The notes beneath the pieces were generated by a model. That model made no database searches. It had not been told where the DNA came from and saw nothing but the letters and a program-made list of their open reading frames with translations. The position numbers and the translations under genes are program-made. Below, one piece after another: positions 24,746 to 33,626 of a stretch of DNA of 64,000 bases. The DNA is from an uncultured Ruminococcus sp. GTDB lineage: Bacteria; Bacillota; Clostridia; Lachnospirales; Lachnospiraceae. Where the stretch lies: contig UQKK01000001.1 of NCBI GenBank assembly GCA_900541505.1, forward strand, positions 1 to 64,000, written 5' to 3'. The first letter of the stretch is position 1, and each line of letters begins with the position of its first letter.

Positions 24746-25984
24746 CTACCCTTCATATTTTTTCAATAACAAAGTTGCATTGTGTCCGCCGAATCCGAGA
24801 GAGTTTGTCAGCACATAGTTGATGTCTTTCTCCACCGGAGCCCCTATCGCGTAATTCAGGTCACACTCCTCATCTGTCTCAACCGTGCCCACTGTCTGGT
24901 GGATGAATCCGTCTTCGATACTCTTTACGCAAGTGATAAATTCCACGCCGCCTGCTGCCCCGAGCAGATGCCCAATCATGGATTTTGTAGAGTTGATGAC
25001 AACATCTTTCGCCGCATCGCCGAGCGCATACTTGATTGCTCTTGTCTCAAACAAATCATTGTGGTGAGTACTCGTACCGTGAGCGTTGATGTAATCAATC
25101 TGCTCCGGCGCGACATCTGCCTCCTGCATAGCCAGTTTCATCGCCATACCTGCGCCCTCTCCGTCTTCCGCCGGGGAAGTGATATGATAAGCATCCGCGG
25201 TTGACCCATATCCCACAAGCTCCGCGTAAATCTTCGCGCCGCGCTTTTTCGCGTGTTCCAATTCTTCAAGCACGACAACTCCGGCGCCTTCTCCGAGCAC
25301 AAATCCGTCTCTGTCTTTGTCAAAGGGAATGGATGCCCGCATGGGGTCATTGGAGGTGGACAGGGCAGTCAGTCCTGTAAATCCTGCCACTCCGGTGGGG
25401 CAGATGCTGCTCTCTGTTCCGCCTGCAATCATCACTTCCGCATCCCCGTATTGGATGGCACGGAAGGCATCTCCGATACAGTTTGTGCCGGATGCGCATG
25501 CCGTCACGATATTTGTACATTTTCCCTTTAATCCAAGCTGGATGGAAACATTTCCCGCAGCCATATTGGAAATCATCAAAGGCACCATCAGAGGATTCAC
25601 TCTGCTTGGTCCTTTCTCCACAATCTTTGTATAGTTCGTCTCCACGGTCTGCAGGCTTCCGATACCGGAACCTACAATCACGCCCATGCGGTAAGGGTCT
25701 TCCTTCTCCGCCTCAATCCCGGCATCCGCAAAGGCTTCCTTGGCTGCAGCGACCGCATACTGTGAGAACAGTTCCATCCGTTTTGCCGCTTTGAAATCCA
25801 TGCGTTCTTTTGCCACAAACCCTTTTACTTCCGCCGCAATCTGTACTTTGTAATCGGAAGCATCGAATTTGGTAATGGGTCCGATTCCGACCTTTCCCTC
25901 TCTGACGCTGCTCCAAAATTCTTCTACTGTATTTCCAATCGGTGTCACCGCTCCAAGTCCGGTCACTACAACTCTTCTTTTCAT
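24746..25984 (-). CDS. fabF: 3-oxoacyl-ACP synthase II (FabF)
   Basis: FabF condenses malonyl-ACP with growing acyl-ACP. The 412-residue thiolase-fold protein starts MKRRVVVTGLGAVTPIGN and has the Cys-His-His triad: TACASGTNCIGDA, NAHGTSTHHND and NSTKSMIGHLLGAAGGVE. It is intact and of normal length. It follows fabG by 12 bp and precedes accB by 7 bp. Confidence 0.96.
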   Translation of the reverse strand: MKRRVVVTGLGAVTPIGNTVEEFWSSVREGKVGIGPITKFDASDYKVQIAAEVKGFVAKERMDFKAAKRMELFSQYAVAAAKEAFADAGIEAEKEDPYRMGVIVGSGIGSLQTVETNYTKIVEKGPSRVNPLMVPLMISNMAAGNVSIQLGLKGKCTNIVTACASGTNCIGDAFRAIQYGDAEVMIAGGTESSICPTGVAGFTGLTALSTSNDPMRASIPFDKDRDGFVLGEGAGVVVLEELEHAKKRGAKIYAELVGYGSTADAYHITSPAEDGEGAGMAMKLAMQEADVAPEQIDYINAHGTSTHHNDLFETRAIKYALGDAAKDVVINSTKSMIGHLLGAAGGVEFITCVKSIEDGFIHQTVGTVETDEECDLNYAIGAPVEKDINYVLTNSLGFGGHNATLLLKKYEG

Positions 25985-25996
25985 ATTTCTCTCCTT

Positions 25997-26737
25997 CTAC
26001 ATTGCCATTCCGCCGTCTACATTCAATACCTGCCCGGTAATGTACCGCGCGCTCTCTGACGCGAGAAACGCCACCGCTTCCGCGATATCTTCCGGCTCCC
26101 CGAATTTTCCGAGAGGAATCTGGGAAACCGCCCCTTCCTTCACTTTCTCGGAAAGGACTTCTGTCATCTCTGTGTTGACAAATCCCGGCGCCACGGCATT
26201 CACTGTGATTCCTCTGGACGCGAGCTCCCGCGCCGCTGATTTTGTCAGCCCGATGATACCAGCCTTAGATGCGGAGTAATTTGCCTGCCCCGCGTTTCCG
26301 AGTACCCCGGATACAGAAGCCATGTTGATGATGCGCCCGCTTCTTTGCTTCAGCATCTGTCTCGCCGCGAAACGGATACAATTGAACGTCCCTTTCAGGT
26401 TCGTATCTATCACCGCATCATACGCTTCCTCTGTCATCTTCATCAGCAAATCGTCTCTGGTGATGCCCGCATTGTTTACGAGGATATCCAGACTTCCATG
26501 CTCACTGATAACGTCTTTTAAAAATGCCTCACAGGCAGCGAAATCAGAGACATTGCACTGATAGATACTTGCCTTGCCGCCCTCTGCCTCGATTTCACGC
26601 AGCACTTCTTCTGCCCGCTCTTTTGAGCCGTTATAATTAATCACAACCTCTGCGCCCAGGGAGGCAAGCTTTTTTGCCACTGCTCTGCCAATCCCTCTGG
26701 AAGCGCCTGTCACAACTGCCACTTTTCCGTTTAACAT
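25997..26737 (-). CDS. fabG: 3-oxoacyl-ACP reductase FabG
   Basis: This NADPH-dependent short-chain dehydrogenase reduces 3-oxoacyl-ACP. The 246-residue protein shows the TGASRGIGRAV cofactor loop, NNAGIT, the catalytic Ser-Tyr-Lys (MASVSG ... YSASKAG), and GQVLNVDGGMAM at the end. Its ATG overlaps the fabD stop by 7 bp. A second SDR elsewhere (42676) is more divergent, so this one is the operon's reductase. Confidence 0.96.
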   Translation of the reverse strand: MLNGKVAVVTGASRGIGRAVAKKLASLGAEVVINYNGSKERAEEVLREIEAEGGKASIYQCNVSDFAACEAFLKDVISEHGSLDILVNNAGITRDDLLMKMTEEAYDAVIDTNLKGTFNCIRFAARQMLKQRSGRIINMASVSGVLGNAGQANYSASKAGIIGLTKSAARELASRGITVNAVAPGFVNTEMTEVLSEKVKEGAVSQIPLGKFGEPEDIAEAVAFLASESARYITGQVLNVDGGMAM

Positions 26738-27651
26738 AACTCTTGCACCACCTTTTCCACATCATCCCAACAGCCGATATTGTATACCTTCACGTCACGG
26801 TTGATTTTCTTCATAAATCCGGCGAGGGTACGCCCCGGTCCGATTTCCACAAAGGTGTCCACTCCATCTGCTATCATGCGCTCCATGCTCTGCTGCCAGC
26901 ACACAGAAGATGCTACCTGTCTGGAGAGCAGCGCTTTCGTCTGGCTGATGTCCGTCACATATTCCGCTGTCACGTTGGTGACATAGGGAATCTGAAGCTC
27001 TTTTAGCTCCACATTGTCCAGAACCTTTCCCAATTCTTCCCCGGCTTCTTTTAACATGGGGGAGTGGAACGGTCCGCTGACATTTAAGGGCATCACCCGT
27101 CTCGCTCCGGCATTTTTCAACGCCTCGCAAGCTTTCTCCACGCTCTCCTTCCATCCGGTAATGACAATCTGTCCCGGACAGTTGTAGTTCGCCACACTCA
27201 CGCCTTCAATGTCCGCCACTCCTTTTTCTACTGCCTCGTTCTCCATGCCGAGAACAGCTGCCATGGAACCTTTGCCCTTTGGCACCGCTGTTTCCATGAG
27301 GATTCCTCTTTTCCGCACGGTCGTGATAGCATCTTCGGTATCCATCCCGCCAGCCGCCGCAATCGCGCAGTATTCGCCAAGGCTCAGTCCTGCTGTCACA
27401 TCCGGTTTTAATCCCCGTTCTTCCACAACCTTTTCCATCGCCATACAGATGGTCACAAGCGCTGCCTGTGTGTACTCTGTCTGGTCCAGTTTGTCGTTTT
27501 CTTCAAAGCAAAGTGCTTTCATATCTATATCCAGCAATTCTGTCGCTCTGTCCACGACCTTCCTCGCTGTTTCACTCTGTTCATAAAAATCTTTTCCCAT
27601 CCCGGCTTTCTGCGCGCCCTGTCCGGGAAATATAAATGCAATCTTACCCAT
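26731..27651 (-). CDS. fabD: Malonyl-CoA:ACP transacylase FabD
   Basis: FabD loads malonyl groups onto ACP. The protein (306 residues from ATG 27651) has MGKIAFIFPGQGAQKAGMG, the nucleophile serine in AGLSLGEYCAIAAAG, the Arg region RKRGILMETAVPKGKGSMAAVLG and the catalytic His in VSGPFHSPMLKEAG. The open frame continues to 27714, but GGAGGAG before 27651 and the family start support the shorter form. It follows fabK by 37 bp. Confidence 0.95.
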   Translation of the reverse strand: MGKIAFIFPGQGAQKAGMGKDFYEQSETARKVVDRATELLDIDMKALCFEENDKLDQTEYTQAALVTICMAMEKVVEERGLKPDVTAGLSLGEYCAIAAAGGMDTEDAITTVRKRGILMETAVPKGKGSMAAVLGMENEAVEKGVADIEGVSVANYNCPGQIVITGWKESVEKACEALKNAGARRVMPLNVSGPFHSPMLKEAGEELGKVLDNVELKELQIPYVTNVTAEYVTDISQTKALLSRQVASSVCWQQSMERMIADGVDTFVEIGPGRTLAGFMKKINRDVKVYNIGCWDDVEKVVQELC

Positions 27652-27688
27652 TTTAAGAAATCTCCTCCACAAGAACTTCAGGCGGGGC

Positions 27689-28627
27689 TTATTCGTAGAA
27701 GCCTTTTCCGCCAATCAGATTATCGGTCTCTTTTACCAGCTTCTGTATCAGTTCCCGGCAGGATAATTCTTCTTTTACCATACCGGCAATCTGTCCTGCC
27801 ATGACGCTTCCATTTGCGACGTCACCTTCCACGACCGCTTTGCGAAGCCCTCCCAGAGTCAGAAGTTCCAGCTCTTCAAAATCAGCGCCTTCCTTCTCCT
27901 TCTCCAGATAAATTTTTGTCATCTGGTTGCGCAGCGCCCTCACCGGGTGTCCCGTGGAGCGTCCTGTCACTCTGGAGTCGATATCTCTCGCCTTGATGAT
28001 ACATTTCTTGTAATTTTCATGAACCTGAGATTCATTCGTAACCACAAAATGCGTTCCCATCTGTACGCCCTGCGCGCCCAGCATGAACGCTGCGGCAATT
28101 CCTCTGCCGTCCGCGATTCCGCCCGCTGCAATGACCGGAATCTCTACCGCATCCACAACCTGCGGTACAAGAACCATAGTTGTATTCTCACCGATGTGTC
28201 CGCCTGCCTCAGTACCTTCTGCCACAACCGCGTCGGCCCCGCATCTCTCCATACGTTTTGCCAGGGCAACGGAAGCCACGACCGGAATCACCTTCACGCC
28301 TGCTTCTTTCCACATCTTCATGTATTTTTCCGGAGAGCCGGCACCTGTTGTCACGACTTTGACGCCTTCCTCCACGATTACTTTCGCCACATCATCCGCA
28401 TAGGGACTCATGAGCATGATATTTACACCAAACGGTTTTTCTGTCAGCTTTTTCGCTTCTTTTATCTGTTCCCGCACCCAGTCAGCCGGTGCGCTCGCCG
28501 CTCCAATCAGCCCAAGTCCGCCCGCCTCGGATACGGCGGCTGCAAGATGATATTCAGCAACCCATGCCATCCCGCCCTGTATGATTGGGTATTCAATTCC
28601 TAATAGTTCGGTTACTTTTGTTTTCAT
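27689..28627 (-). CDS. fabK: Enoyl-ACP reductase FabK (flavoprotein)
   Basis: FabK is the FMN-dependent enoyl-ACP reductase that replaces FabI in many Firmicutes and makes them triclosan tolerant. The 312-residue barrel begins MKTKVTELLGIEYPIIQGGMAWVAEYHLAAAVSEAGGLG and has VVAEGTEAGGHIG and AAGGIADGRGIAAAFMLGAQGVQMGTHFV. It sits between acpP and fabD as in Streptococcus. No fabI is present in the window. Confidence 0.95.
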   Translation of the reverse strand: MKTKVTELLGIEYPIIQGGMAWVAEYHLAAAVSEAGGLGLIGAASAPADWVREQIKEAKKLTEKPFGVNIMLMSPYADDVAKVIVEEGVKVVTTGAGSPEKYMKMWKEAGVKVIPVVASVALAKRMERCGADAVVAEGTEAGGHIGENTTMVLVPQVVDAVEIPVIAAGGIADGRGIAAAFMLGAQGVQMGTHFVVTNESQVHENYKKCIIKARDIDSRVTGRSTGHPVRALRNQMTKIYLEKEKEGADFEELELLTLGGLRKAVVEGDVANGSVMAGQIAGMVKEELSCRELIQKLVKETDNLIGGKGFYE

Positions 28628-28703
28628 ATTGACAACCTTCCTCTTTTCCTTTTTCGGATTTTGGGCGGAGTTTTTACGCCCCGCCGTTTTCCTTATCCGT
28701 ATT

Positions 28704-28928
28704 TTATTTGTGAGCTTCCAGATATTTTACAACATCGCCTACTGTCGCAATCTGCTCCAGGTCCTCAGACGGAATCTCTACTTCAAACTCTTCCTCAAAT
28801 GCCATAACCATTTCAAATAGATCCAGGGAATCCGCTCCTAAATCATCTTTAAAAGAAGTCTCCTCTGTGATTGCTGCTGCATCTGCTCCCAAAGACTCTG
28901 CTACGATTTCTTTAATCTTCTCTAACAT
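28704..28928 (-). CDS. acpP: Acyl carrier protein
   Basis: The 74-residue acidic protein has the phosphopantetheine serine in DDLGADSLDLFEMVMAFEEEF, the canonical DSL motif. The ATG at 28928 has AAAGGA upstream; the frame remains open to 29006 without a start site of quality. It lies 194 bp after fabH and 76 bp before fabK, so there is room for a separate signal between fabH and acpP, but none is clear. Confidence 0.96.
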   Translation of the reverse strand: MLEKIKEIVAESLGADAAAITEETSFKDDLGADSLDLFEMVMAFEEEFEVEIPSEDLEQIATVGDVVKYLEAHK

Positions 28929-29122
28929 TTTTCTTTTCCTTTCTTCTCTCACTTTTTGATTTTTCTTATTTTTCCTTATATCTGCCCCGGTATATAACAG
29001 GAACATTTATTGTAATCCGGCTGAACCGGTAATTACCCTTTCTTGTTTTTGGATTTTATCTGCAGGCTGTTTTGCTCCCTGACTTTACTCTCTGTGCTTG
29101 CTCTCTGTCTCTGCCGTGCGTC

Positions 29123-30085
29123 CTACCATTCCATGAGGGCAGCTCCCCAGGAGAGCCCTGCGCCAAATCCTGCCAGGATGACCTTCTGTCCTTTTTTCAG
29201 CCTGCCGTCCTGGTTCATCTCATCCAAAAGAATCGGGATACTGGCGGATGAAGTATTTCCATATTCTTCCATATTCATAGGGAATTTGCTGATATCCGTC
29301 ATCAACCGCTTTGCCACAGCTTCCACAATACGCTTATTTGCCTGATGCAAAACAAAATAATCAATCTCCTCTACTTTCGTACCTGCCTCTTCCAGAACTT
29401 CCAGAATCGCTTCCGGCACCTTTTTGACTGCAAACTTAAATACCTCTCGCCCGTCCATCTGCATGTAGGATTCCAAATCTTCCTCTACATTTTGAACCCC
29501 TTTGCGGTGACGGCTCATGCAGGTAAGCGCACTGCCTTTTCTTCCGTCAGAGTGACTGACACTCACAACCCGGTCGCCTCCCTCTGCTCTTAAGACCGCT
29601 GCCCCTGCCCCATCTCCGAATAAGATACAGGTGCTTCTGTCCTTCCAGTTCACCAGATTCGACAAAGTCTCCACTCCAATGACCAGTACAGTCCTTGCCA
29701 TTCCCGCGGCTATATATGCCTGCGCTGCCTCGTACGCGAACAGAAATCCGGCACAGGCGGCATTTAAATCCATGGCAAACGCATTGTTCGCTCCGATAAG
29801 TCTCTGTACCTCGCACGCAGTACATGGGAGGATGAGTTCGGAGGAAATAGTAGAAACCAGAATCAAGTCTAACTCCTCTGCTGCAATCCCACTCTGTTCC
29901 AGCGCTTTTCGCGAAGCATCCGCCGCCATGGACACTGCTGTCTCTTCTTCTGCTATGCGGCGTCTCGCCACTCCGGTGCGCTCTCTAATCCATGCGTCAT
30001 TTGTATCCACCAGCTTTGCCAAATCATCGTTACTCACAATCTTTTTGGGAACACTGGAACCCGTTCCGTATATTCTTCCTATCAT
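29123..30085 (-). CDS. fabH: 3-oxoacyl-ACP synthase III (FabH)
   Basis: FabH starts each fatty acid by condensing acetyl-CoA (or a branched acyl-CoA) with malonyl-ACP. The 320-residue protein has the Cys in DLNAACAGFLFA, His in VLHQANKRIVEAV and Asn in GNTSSASIPILLDEM. It is the first gene of the fab operon and is directly preceded by a promoter overlapped by a FabT-type palindrome. Confidence 0.96.
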   Translation of the reverse strand: MIGRIYGTGSSVPKKIVSNDDLAKLVDTNDAWIRERTGVARRRIAEEETAVSMAADASRKALEQSGIAAEELDLILVSTISSELILPCTACEVQRLIGANNAFAMDLNAACAGFLFAYEAAQAYIAAGMARTVLVIGVETLSNLVNWKDRSTCILFGDGAGAAVLRAEGGDRVVSVSHSDGRKGSALTCMSRHRKGVQNVEEDLESYMQMDGREVFKFAVKKVPEAILEVLEEAGTKVEEIDYFVLHQANKRIVEAVAKRLMTDISKFPMNMEEYGNTSSASIPILLDEMNQDGRLKKGQKVILAGFGAGLSWGAALMEW

Positions 30086-30125
30086 AGTTCTCTCTCCATA
30101 TCAGGCATATTTTCTGTGCCGTCAA

Positions 30126-30162
30126 ATACTTTGAATCTAAAATACTTTGACTTTCAAAGTAT
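30126..30162 (-). promoter_or_regulatory. FabT-type operator before fabH
   Basis: ATACTTTGA-CTT-TCAAAGTAT (30142-30162) is a perfect palindrome with 9-bp arms that fits the known FabT box pattern (TTTGA-N3-TCAAA). A further half-site ATACTTTGA lies 16 bp away at 30126-30134. The palindrome covers the -10 of the fabH promoter, so binding should block transcription. Confidence 0.85.
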
Positions 30163-30185
30163 ATCACATTTCCTGAAATTGTCAA
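30158..30185 (-). promoter_or_regulatory. Promoter of the fab operon
   Basis: TTGACA (30180-30185) and TATACT (30158-30163) are 16 nt apart on the minus strand. The -10 lies inside the FabT palindrome. Confidence 0.8.
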
Positions 30186-30231
30186 GAAAAAAGAAACGTC
30201 AAAAAGTGACATAAAAAAATAAATTTAGGGG

Positions 30232-30260
30232 TTTACAAATGACTTCTATTATGATAAGAT
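30232..30260 (+). promoter_or_regulatory. Promoter of tRNA-Leu
   Basis: TTTACA (30232-30237), a 17-nt spacer and TAAGAT (30255-30260) lie 12 bp before the tRNA-Leu gene. Confidence 0.6.
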
Positions 30261-30272
30261 ATCTCTTGTCGA

Positions 30273-30356
30273 GCGGAAGTGGCGGAATGGCAGACGCGCT
30301 AGATTCAGGTTCTAGTGGGAGTTAATCCTGTGAGAGTTCAAGTCTCTTCTTCCGCA
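30273..30356 (+). tRNA. tRNA-Leu, anticodon CAG
   Basis: The 84-nt gene folds as a class II tRNA: acceptor GCGGAAG/CTTCCGC with discriminator A, anticodon arm CTAGA-TTCAGGT-TCTAG giving CAG, a long variable arm, and T loop GTTCAAG. CCA is not encoded. It stands alone between divergent operons and is followed by a strong terminator. Confidence 0.93.
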
Positions 30357-30364
30357 TTGGACGT

Positions 30365-30407
30365 AAAAAGGAGAATCCTTTGTAGAATGAAGGATTCTCC
30401 TTTTTTT
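30365..30407 (+). terminator. Rho-independent terminator of tRNA-Leu
   Basis: AAGGAGAATCCTT and AAGGATTCTCCTT form a long perfect stem around TGTAGAATG-A, followed by TTTTTTT. It is almost symmetrical and may also work in the other direction. Confidence 0.85.
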
Positions 30408-30444
30408 GCGCGATTTTAATCCGCTTGATTTTGATTGCATCTGA

Positions 30445-30549
30445 TTACAGCGGGCGCAACTTTCCCACTTCCGCCACCTGATTGGCATCAAAAAATGCGA
30501 CATCATGCTTCTTTACCAACTCTTTATATAATGGAATAATTTTATACAT
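30445..30549 (-). pseudogene. Remnant of an SGNH/GDSL-type hydrolase C-terminus
   Basis: A 34-codon frame reads MYKIIPLYKELVKKHDVAFFDANQVAEV-GKLRPL. The pattern LYKELxxKHxxxFFDANxVAE is that of the region just before the catalytic DxxH block of SGNH hydrolases (arylesterase-like), but the frame ends before that block and there is nothing upstream matching the N-terminal GDS box. I read it as a decayed or truncated fragment left beside the tRNA gene. A short hypothetical gene cannot be ruled out. Confidence 0.4.
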
Positions 30550-30664
30550 TTTAGAGCAATATAAAGCCCTCAAACCAGAAAATCCCCTCCAGCTTTTGCC
30601 AACCTAAAAGGAAGAGAATCGCAAAGCTTTCGGGGCGTTTTCTTTTATTTTTGTAACAGTCTGT

Positions 30665-32647
30665 TTATAATAATCCGCCGATAGATAAAAATAACGGCGC
30701 AAATACCAGGGAGACAATTGTCATCAATTTAATCAGAATATTGATGGATGGTCCTGACGTATCTTTGAACGGGTCGCCTACAGTATCTCCTATCACAGCC
30801 GCTTTATGCGCCTCGCTTCCCTTGCCGCCATGGTGTCCGTCCTCTATGTATTTCTTCGCGTTGTCCCAGGCTCCGCCGGCATTAGACATGAAGATTGCCA
30901 TCATGACGCCCGTCACCAGAGACCCTGCCAGCAGTCCTCCCAGAGCCGCGGGACCGAGCAGGATTCCGGTAAGAAGCGGAAGTACCACCGCCATGATACC
31001 CGGCACCAGCATTTCCTTCAGCGCCGCTGTGGTGGATATCGCCACACAGGATTTATAATCTGGTTTTCCTGTTCCTTCCAAAATACCGGGTATAGCGGAA
31101 AACTGTCTTCTGACTTCTTCAATCATCTGGTTCGCCGCTTTAGACACGGAAGACATGGTCATCGCTGAAAACAGAAAAGGCAGCATACCTCCAATAAACA
31201 GACCGATGATGACGCGGTGGTCAAGTATATCAATCGTATCAAGCTGCACTGCGTCCGCATAAGTCACAAACAAGGACAGCGCTGTCAGCGCCGCAGAGCC
31301 AATTGCAAATCCTTTGCCCATGGCCGCCGTCGTATTTCCCACTGCATCCAGTTTATCCGTAATATTGCGGACCCCTTCTTCGAGTCCTGACATCTCCGCG
31401 ATTCCGCCCGCATTGTCTGCAATGGGTCCATACGCGTCTACCGCCACAGTGATTGCGGTCGTGGAAAGCATCCCCACTGCAGAAAGGGCAATCCCATACA
31501 ACCCGCAGAACTGATAAGCCACAAAAATCCCCACACAGATAAGCAGAATCGGGACAGCCGTGGAACGCATGCCTACCGCAAGTCCACTGATGATAGTCGT
31601 TGCTGAGCCTGTCTCTGACTGCTTTGCAATTTCTTTTACTGATTTATAATCTCCAGACGTATAAACTTCTGTAATAATTCCAATCAAAAGCCCTACAATC
31701 AGTCCGGATACAATGGCAATCGCCGCGTTAAAATCGCCAAAACAAAATTTGCTGAATACAAATGCCGCAACCAGAACAATGGCGCTGGATACGTAGGAGC
31801 CTGTTTTCAAAGCTTTATGTGGATTGGAATTTTCATCGCCGCGCACGAAGAACGTCCCCAAAATGGACGCCAGAAGTCCCAGACCTGCAATTGCCAGCGG
31901 ATACGCCGCTCCCTCTGCTTTGTAATACACCAGCCCAAGCGTCAGCGCGGAAATAATTGCCCCGACATAGGATTCGAACAAATCCGCTCCCATGCCAGCC
32001 ACATCTCCCACGTTGTCGCCTACATTGTCCGCGATAACCGCGGGGTTGCGCGGGTCATCCTCCGGGATTCCGACCTCCACCTTACCTACAAGGTCCGCAC
32101 CCACATCAGCCGCTTTCGTGTAAATTCCTCCGCCCACACGGGCAAAAAGCGCAATAGACGATGCGCCGAGACTGAAGCCAAACAAAATATCATCATTTCC
32201 TGTGATGACATAGATAGCGCTGACACCCAGCACACCCAGGCCTGCCACGCACATACCCATGACGGCGCCGCCCGAAAACGCCACGGACAATGCCAGGTTC
32301 ATGCCGCTTTCTTTTGCGGCGTTGGCAGTCCTCACATTAGCTTTCGTCGCTACTGTCATTCCAAAATACCCCGCCAGTGTCGAGAACGCCGCACCAACCA
32401 CAAAGCAGACAGCTGTAAGCCAGTTGCCGAGCCCCAAACCAATCAAAATAAACAGCACCACAACGAACACAACCAAAATCTTGTACTCCGCTGTCAAAAA
32501 TGCTCTGGCGCCCTCACTGATAGAACCTGCAATTTCTTTCATCCTGTCTGTCCCCGCGTTCTGCCTCTGCACCTTCATCGCTAAATATAACGCGAACAGA
32601 AGGGCGATAACCCCTATAAAAGGAATTATCCTCGTAAAATTTTCCAT
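30665..32647 (-). CDS. hppA: Membrane-bound ion-pumping pyrophosphatase
   Basis: This integral membrane enzyme couples pyrophosphate hydrolysis to Na+ or H+ export. The 660-residue protein has about 16 hydrophobic segments and the family signatures VGGGIYTKAADVGADLVGKVE and NPAVIADNVGDNVGDVAGMGADLFESY, plus a second acidic site near the C-terminus (GDTVGDPFKDTSGPSINILIKL). GNTTAAMGKGFA carries Ala where K+-independent enzymes have Lys, so the K+-dependent class is likely; Na+ versus H+ cannot be settled by eye. GGGAGG precedes the ATG. It stands alone. Confidence 0.95.
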   Translation of the reverse strand: MENFTRIIPFIGVIALLFALYLAMKVQRQNAGTDRMKEIAGSISEGARAFLTAEYKILVVFVVVLFILIGLGLGNWLTAVCFVVGAAFSTLAGYFGMTVATKANVRTANAAKESGMNLALSVAFSGGAVMGMCVAGLGVLGVSAIYVITGNDDILFGFSLGASSIALFARVGGGIYTKAADVGADLVGKVEVGIPEDDPRNPAVIADNVGDNVGDVAGMGADLFESYVGAIISALTLGLVYYKAEGAAYPLAIAGLGLLASILGTFFVRGDENSNPHKALKTGSYVSSAIVLVAAFVFSKFCFGDFNAAIAIVSGLIVGLLIGIITEVYTSGDYKSVKEIAKQSETGSATTIISGLAVGMRSTAVPILLICVGIFVAYQFCGLYGIALSAVGMLSTTAITVAVDAYGPIADNAGGIAEMSGLEEGVRNITDKLDAVGNTTAAMGKGFAIGSAALTALSLFVTYADAVQLDTIDILDHRVIIGLFIGGMLPFLFSAMTMSSVSKAANQMIEEVRRQFSAIPGILEGTGKPDYKSCVAISTTAALKEMLVPGIMAVVLPLLTGILLGPAALGGLLAGSLVTGVMMAIFMSNAGGAWDNAKKYIEDGHHGGKGSEAHKAAVIGDTVGDPFKDTSGPSINILIKLMTIVSLVFAPLFLSIGGLL

Positions 32648-32829
32648 ACTCTTTCAACCTCCCTTTTATGCGTTCCATGTCCTTAGCTACATTTCCCTGC
32701 ATATTATGAACAGTCTACTGTCTTTCTGTAACTTTATCATCGTCTCGCAGAAACAAAGAAAAGGCCTTTTTTATGTTTAAGAGTACAAAATATCCCCGCA
32801 TCCTCCCTCTTTATAATCTCAGACATGTA

Positions 32830-33363
32830 TTAAAGTCCCTGTGCCTTAAACAATTCGGCAATTTCATCAGCAGTTTCCACCATTCCCCTCTGAAACCATA
32901 CGTCAATCCATCCATACAGCGTATAGGCAACAAATGCCGCAGCATAGGCTTGTGTCTTTTCATATTCTGGTTTCGGTCCGCAAATACCGATAATCACATT
33001 TTTCAGAAGATAGGTAAGTCCTCTTTCATTCAGAAGCTGATAAAAGGCACGGTGCTTTTCAAAATGAGCAATCATTGTTCGGATATGTTCACTTAATAAC
33101 ACTTCGCTGTTTTTATCAAATTCGTCTGTCCATTCGCGGAAAAGAGTGTCTAAATATGCTTTCAAAATATCTTCTTTGCGCTCGTAATTGCGGTAAAAGG
33201 AAGCTCTTCCCACTCCCGCTGTGTCAACTAATTCACTGATAGAAATATCTTCTATTGGCTTTTGAGCGAGCAGCGCAAGAAACGCTTCAGTCAAATGGTT
33301 TATTACATATGCGTTACGTCCTTCATTGCTCATCGGTGATACACTTTTGCTAATTTGTCTCAT
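32830..33363 (-). CDS. TetR/AcrR family regulator
   Basis: The 177-residue product has an N-terminal TetR helix-turn-helix (NHLTEAFLALLAQKPIEDISISELVDTAGVGRASFYRNYERKEDILKAYLD) and a helical ligand domain. GGAGGG lies 6 nt before the ATG at 33363. It is transcribed away from the small membrane protein/hydrolase pair, and two GATA-N6-TATC sites lie between them, so it most likely represses that pair and itself. The inducer is unknown. Confidence 0.88.
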   Translation of the reverse strand: MRQISKSVSPMSNEGRNAYVINHLTEAFLALLAQKPIEDISISELVDTAGVGRASFYRNYERKEDILKAYLDTLFREWTDEFDKNSEVLLSEHIRTMIAHFEKHRAFYQLLNERGLTYLLKNVIIGICGPKPEYEKTQAYAAAFVAYTLYGWIDVWFQRGMVETADEIAELFKAQGL

Positions 33364-33377
33364 TTTCGTCCCTCCTA

Positions 33378-33405
33378 TTGACATTTGAAAGCTCAATGAT
33401 ACAAT
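33378..33405 (+). promoter_or_regulatory. Promoter of the membrane peptide/hydrolase pair
   Basis: TTGACA (33378-33383), a 16-nt spacer and TACAAT (33400-33405). The -10 lies inside the first TetR-type operator. Confidence 0.7.
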
Positions 33406-33428
33406 TGTATCGGCGATATAAACGTATC
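33398..33428. promoter_or_regulatory. Twin TetR-type operators
   Basis: GATACAATTGTATC (33398-33411) is a perfect 14-bp palindrome. A second copy of the pattern, GATA-TAAACG-TATC (33415-33428), lies 17 bp further on. Both fit GATA-N6-TATC and flank the divergent promoters of tetR and the hydrolase unit. Confidence 0.7.
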
Positions 33429-33491
33429 ACCATCATAACGAACTCAAATAAGAATGTCAATAGCAATAAGCTTTTAGGAGGAAAACAGGAT

Positions 33492-33626
33492 ATGACACTT
33501 GTGCAAAAACGAATTCTAATTCTAATCATTGTCGCAATCATCGGTATTATTTTAGGCAGACTGGCTTTTAGAGCTTTCGTCAACTGGATGGTCGGCGGGT
33601 CGCTGTTTGGAGGTAATTTTCTATGA
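33492..33626 (+). CDS. Small membrane protein, 44 residues
   Basis: The frame from the ATG at 33492 has AGGAGG 10 nt upstream and encodes one hydrophobic helix (RILILIIVAIIGIILGRLAF) with a Gly-rich tail (VGGSLFGGNFL). It overlaps the alpha/beta hydrolase gene by 4 bp (ATGA), so both are translated together. I do not recognise the family; it may anchor or modulate the hydrolase. Confidence 0.7.
   Translation: MTLVQKRILILIIVAIIGIILGRLAFRAFVNWMVGGSLFGGNFL

Noticed and set aside
30312..30506. A 64-codon frame on the minus strand across tRNA-Leu
   Set aside because: It overlaps the tRNA and its terminator and has no ribosome site; the shorter frame at 30445-30549 in another frame has the protein-like pattern.
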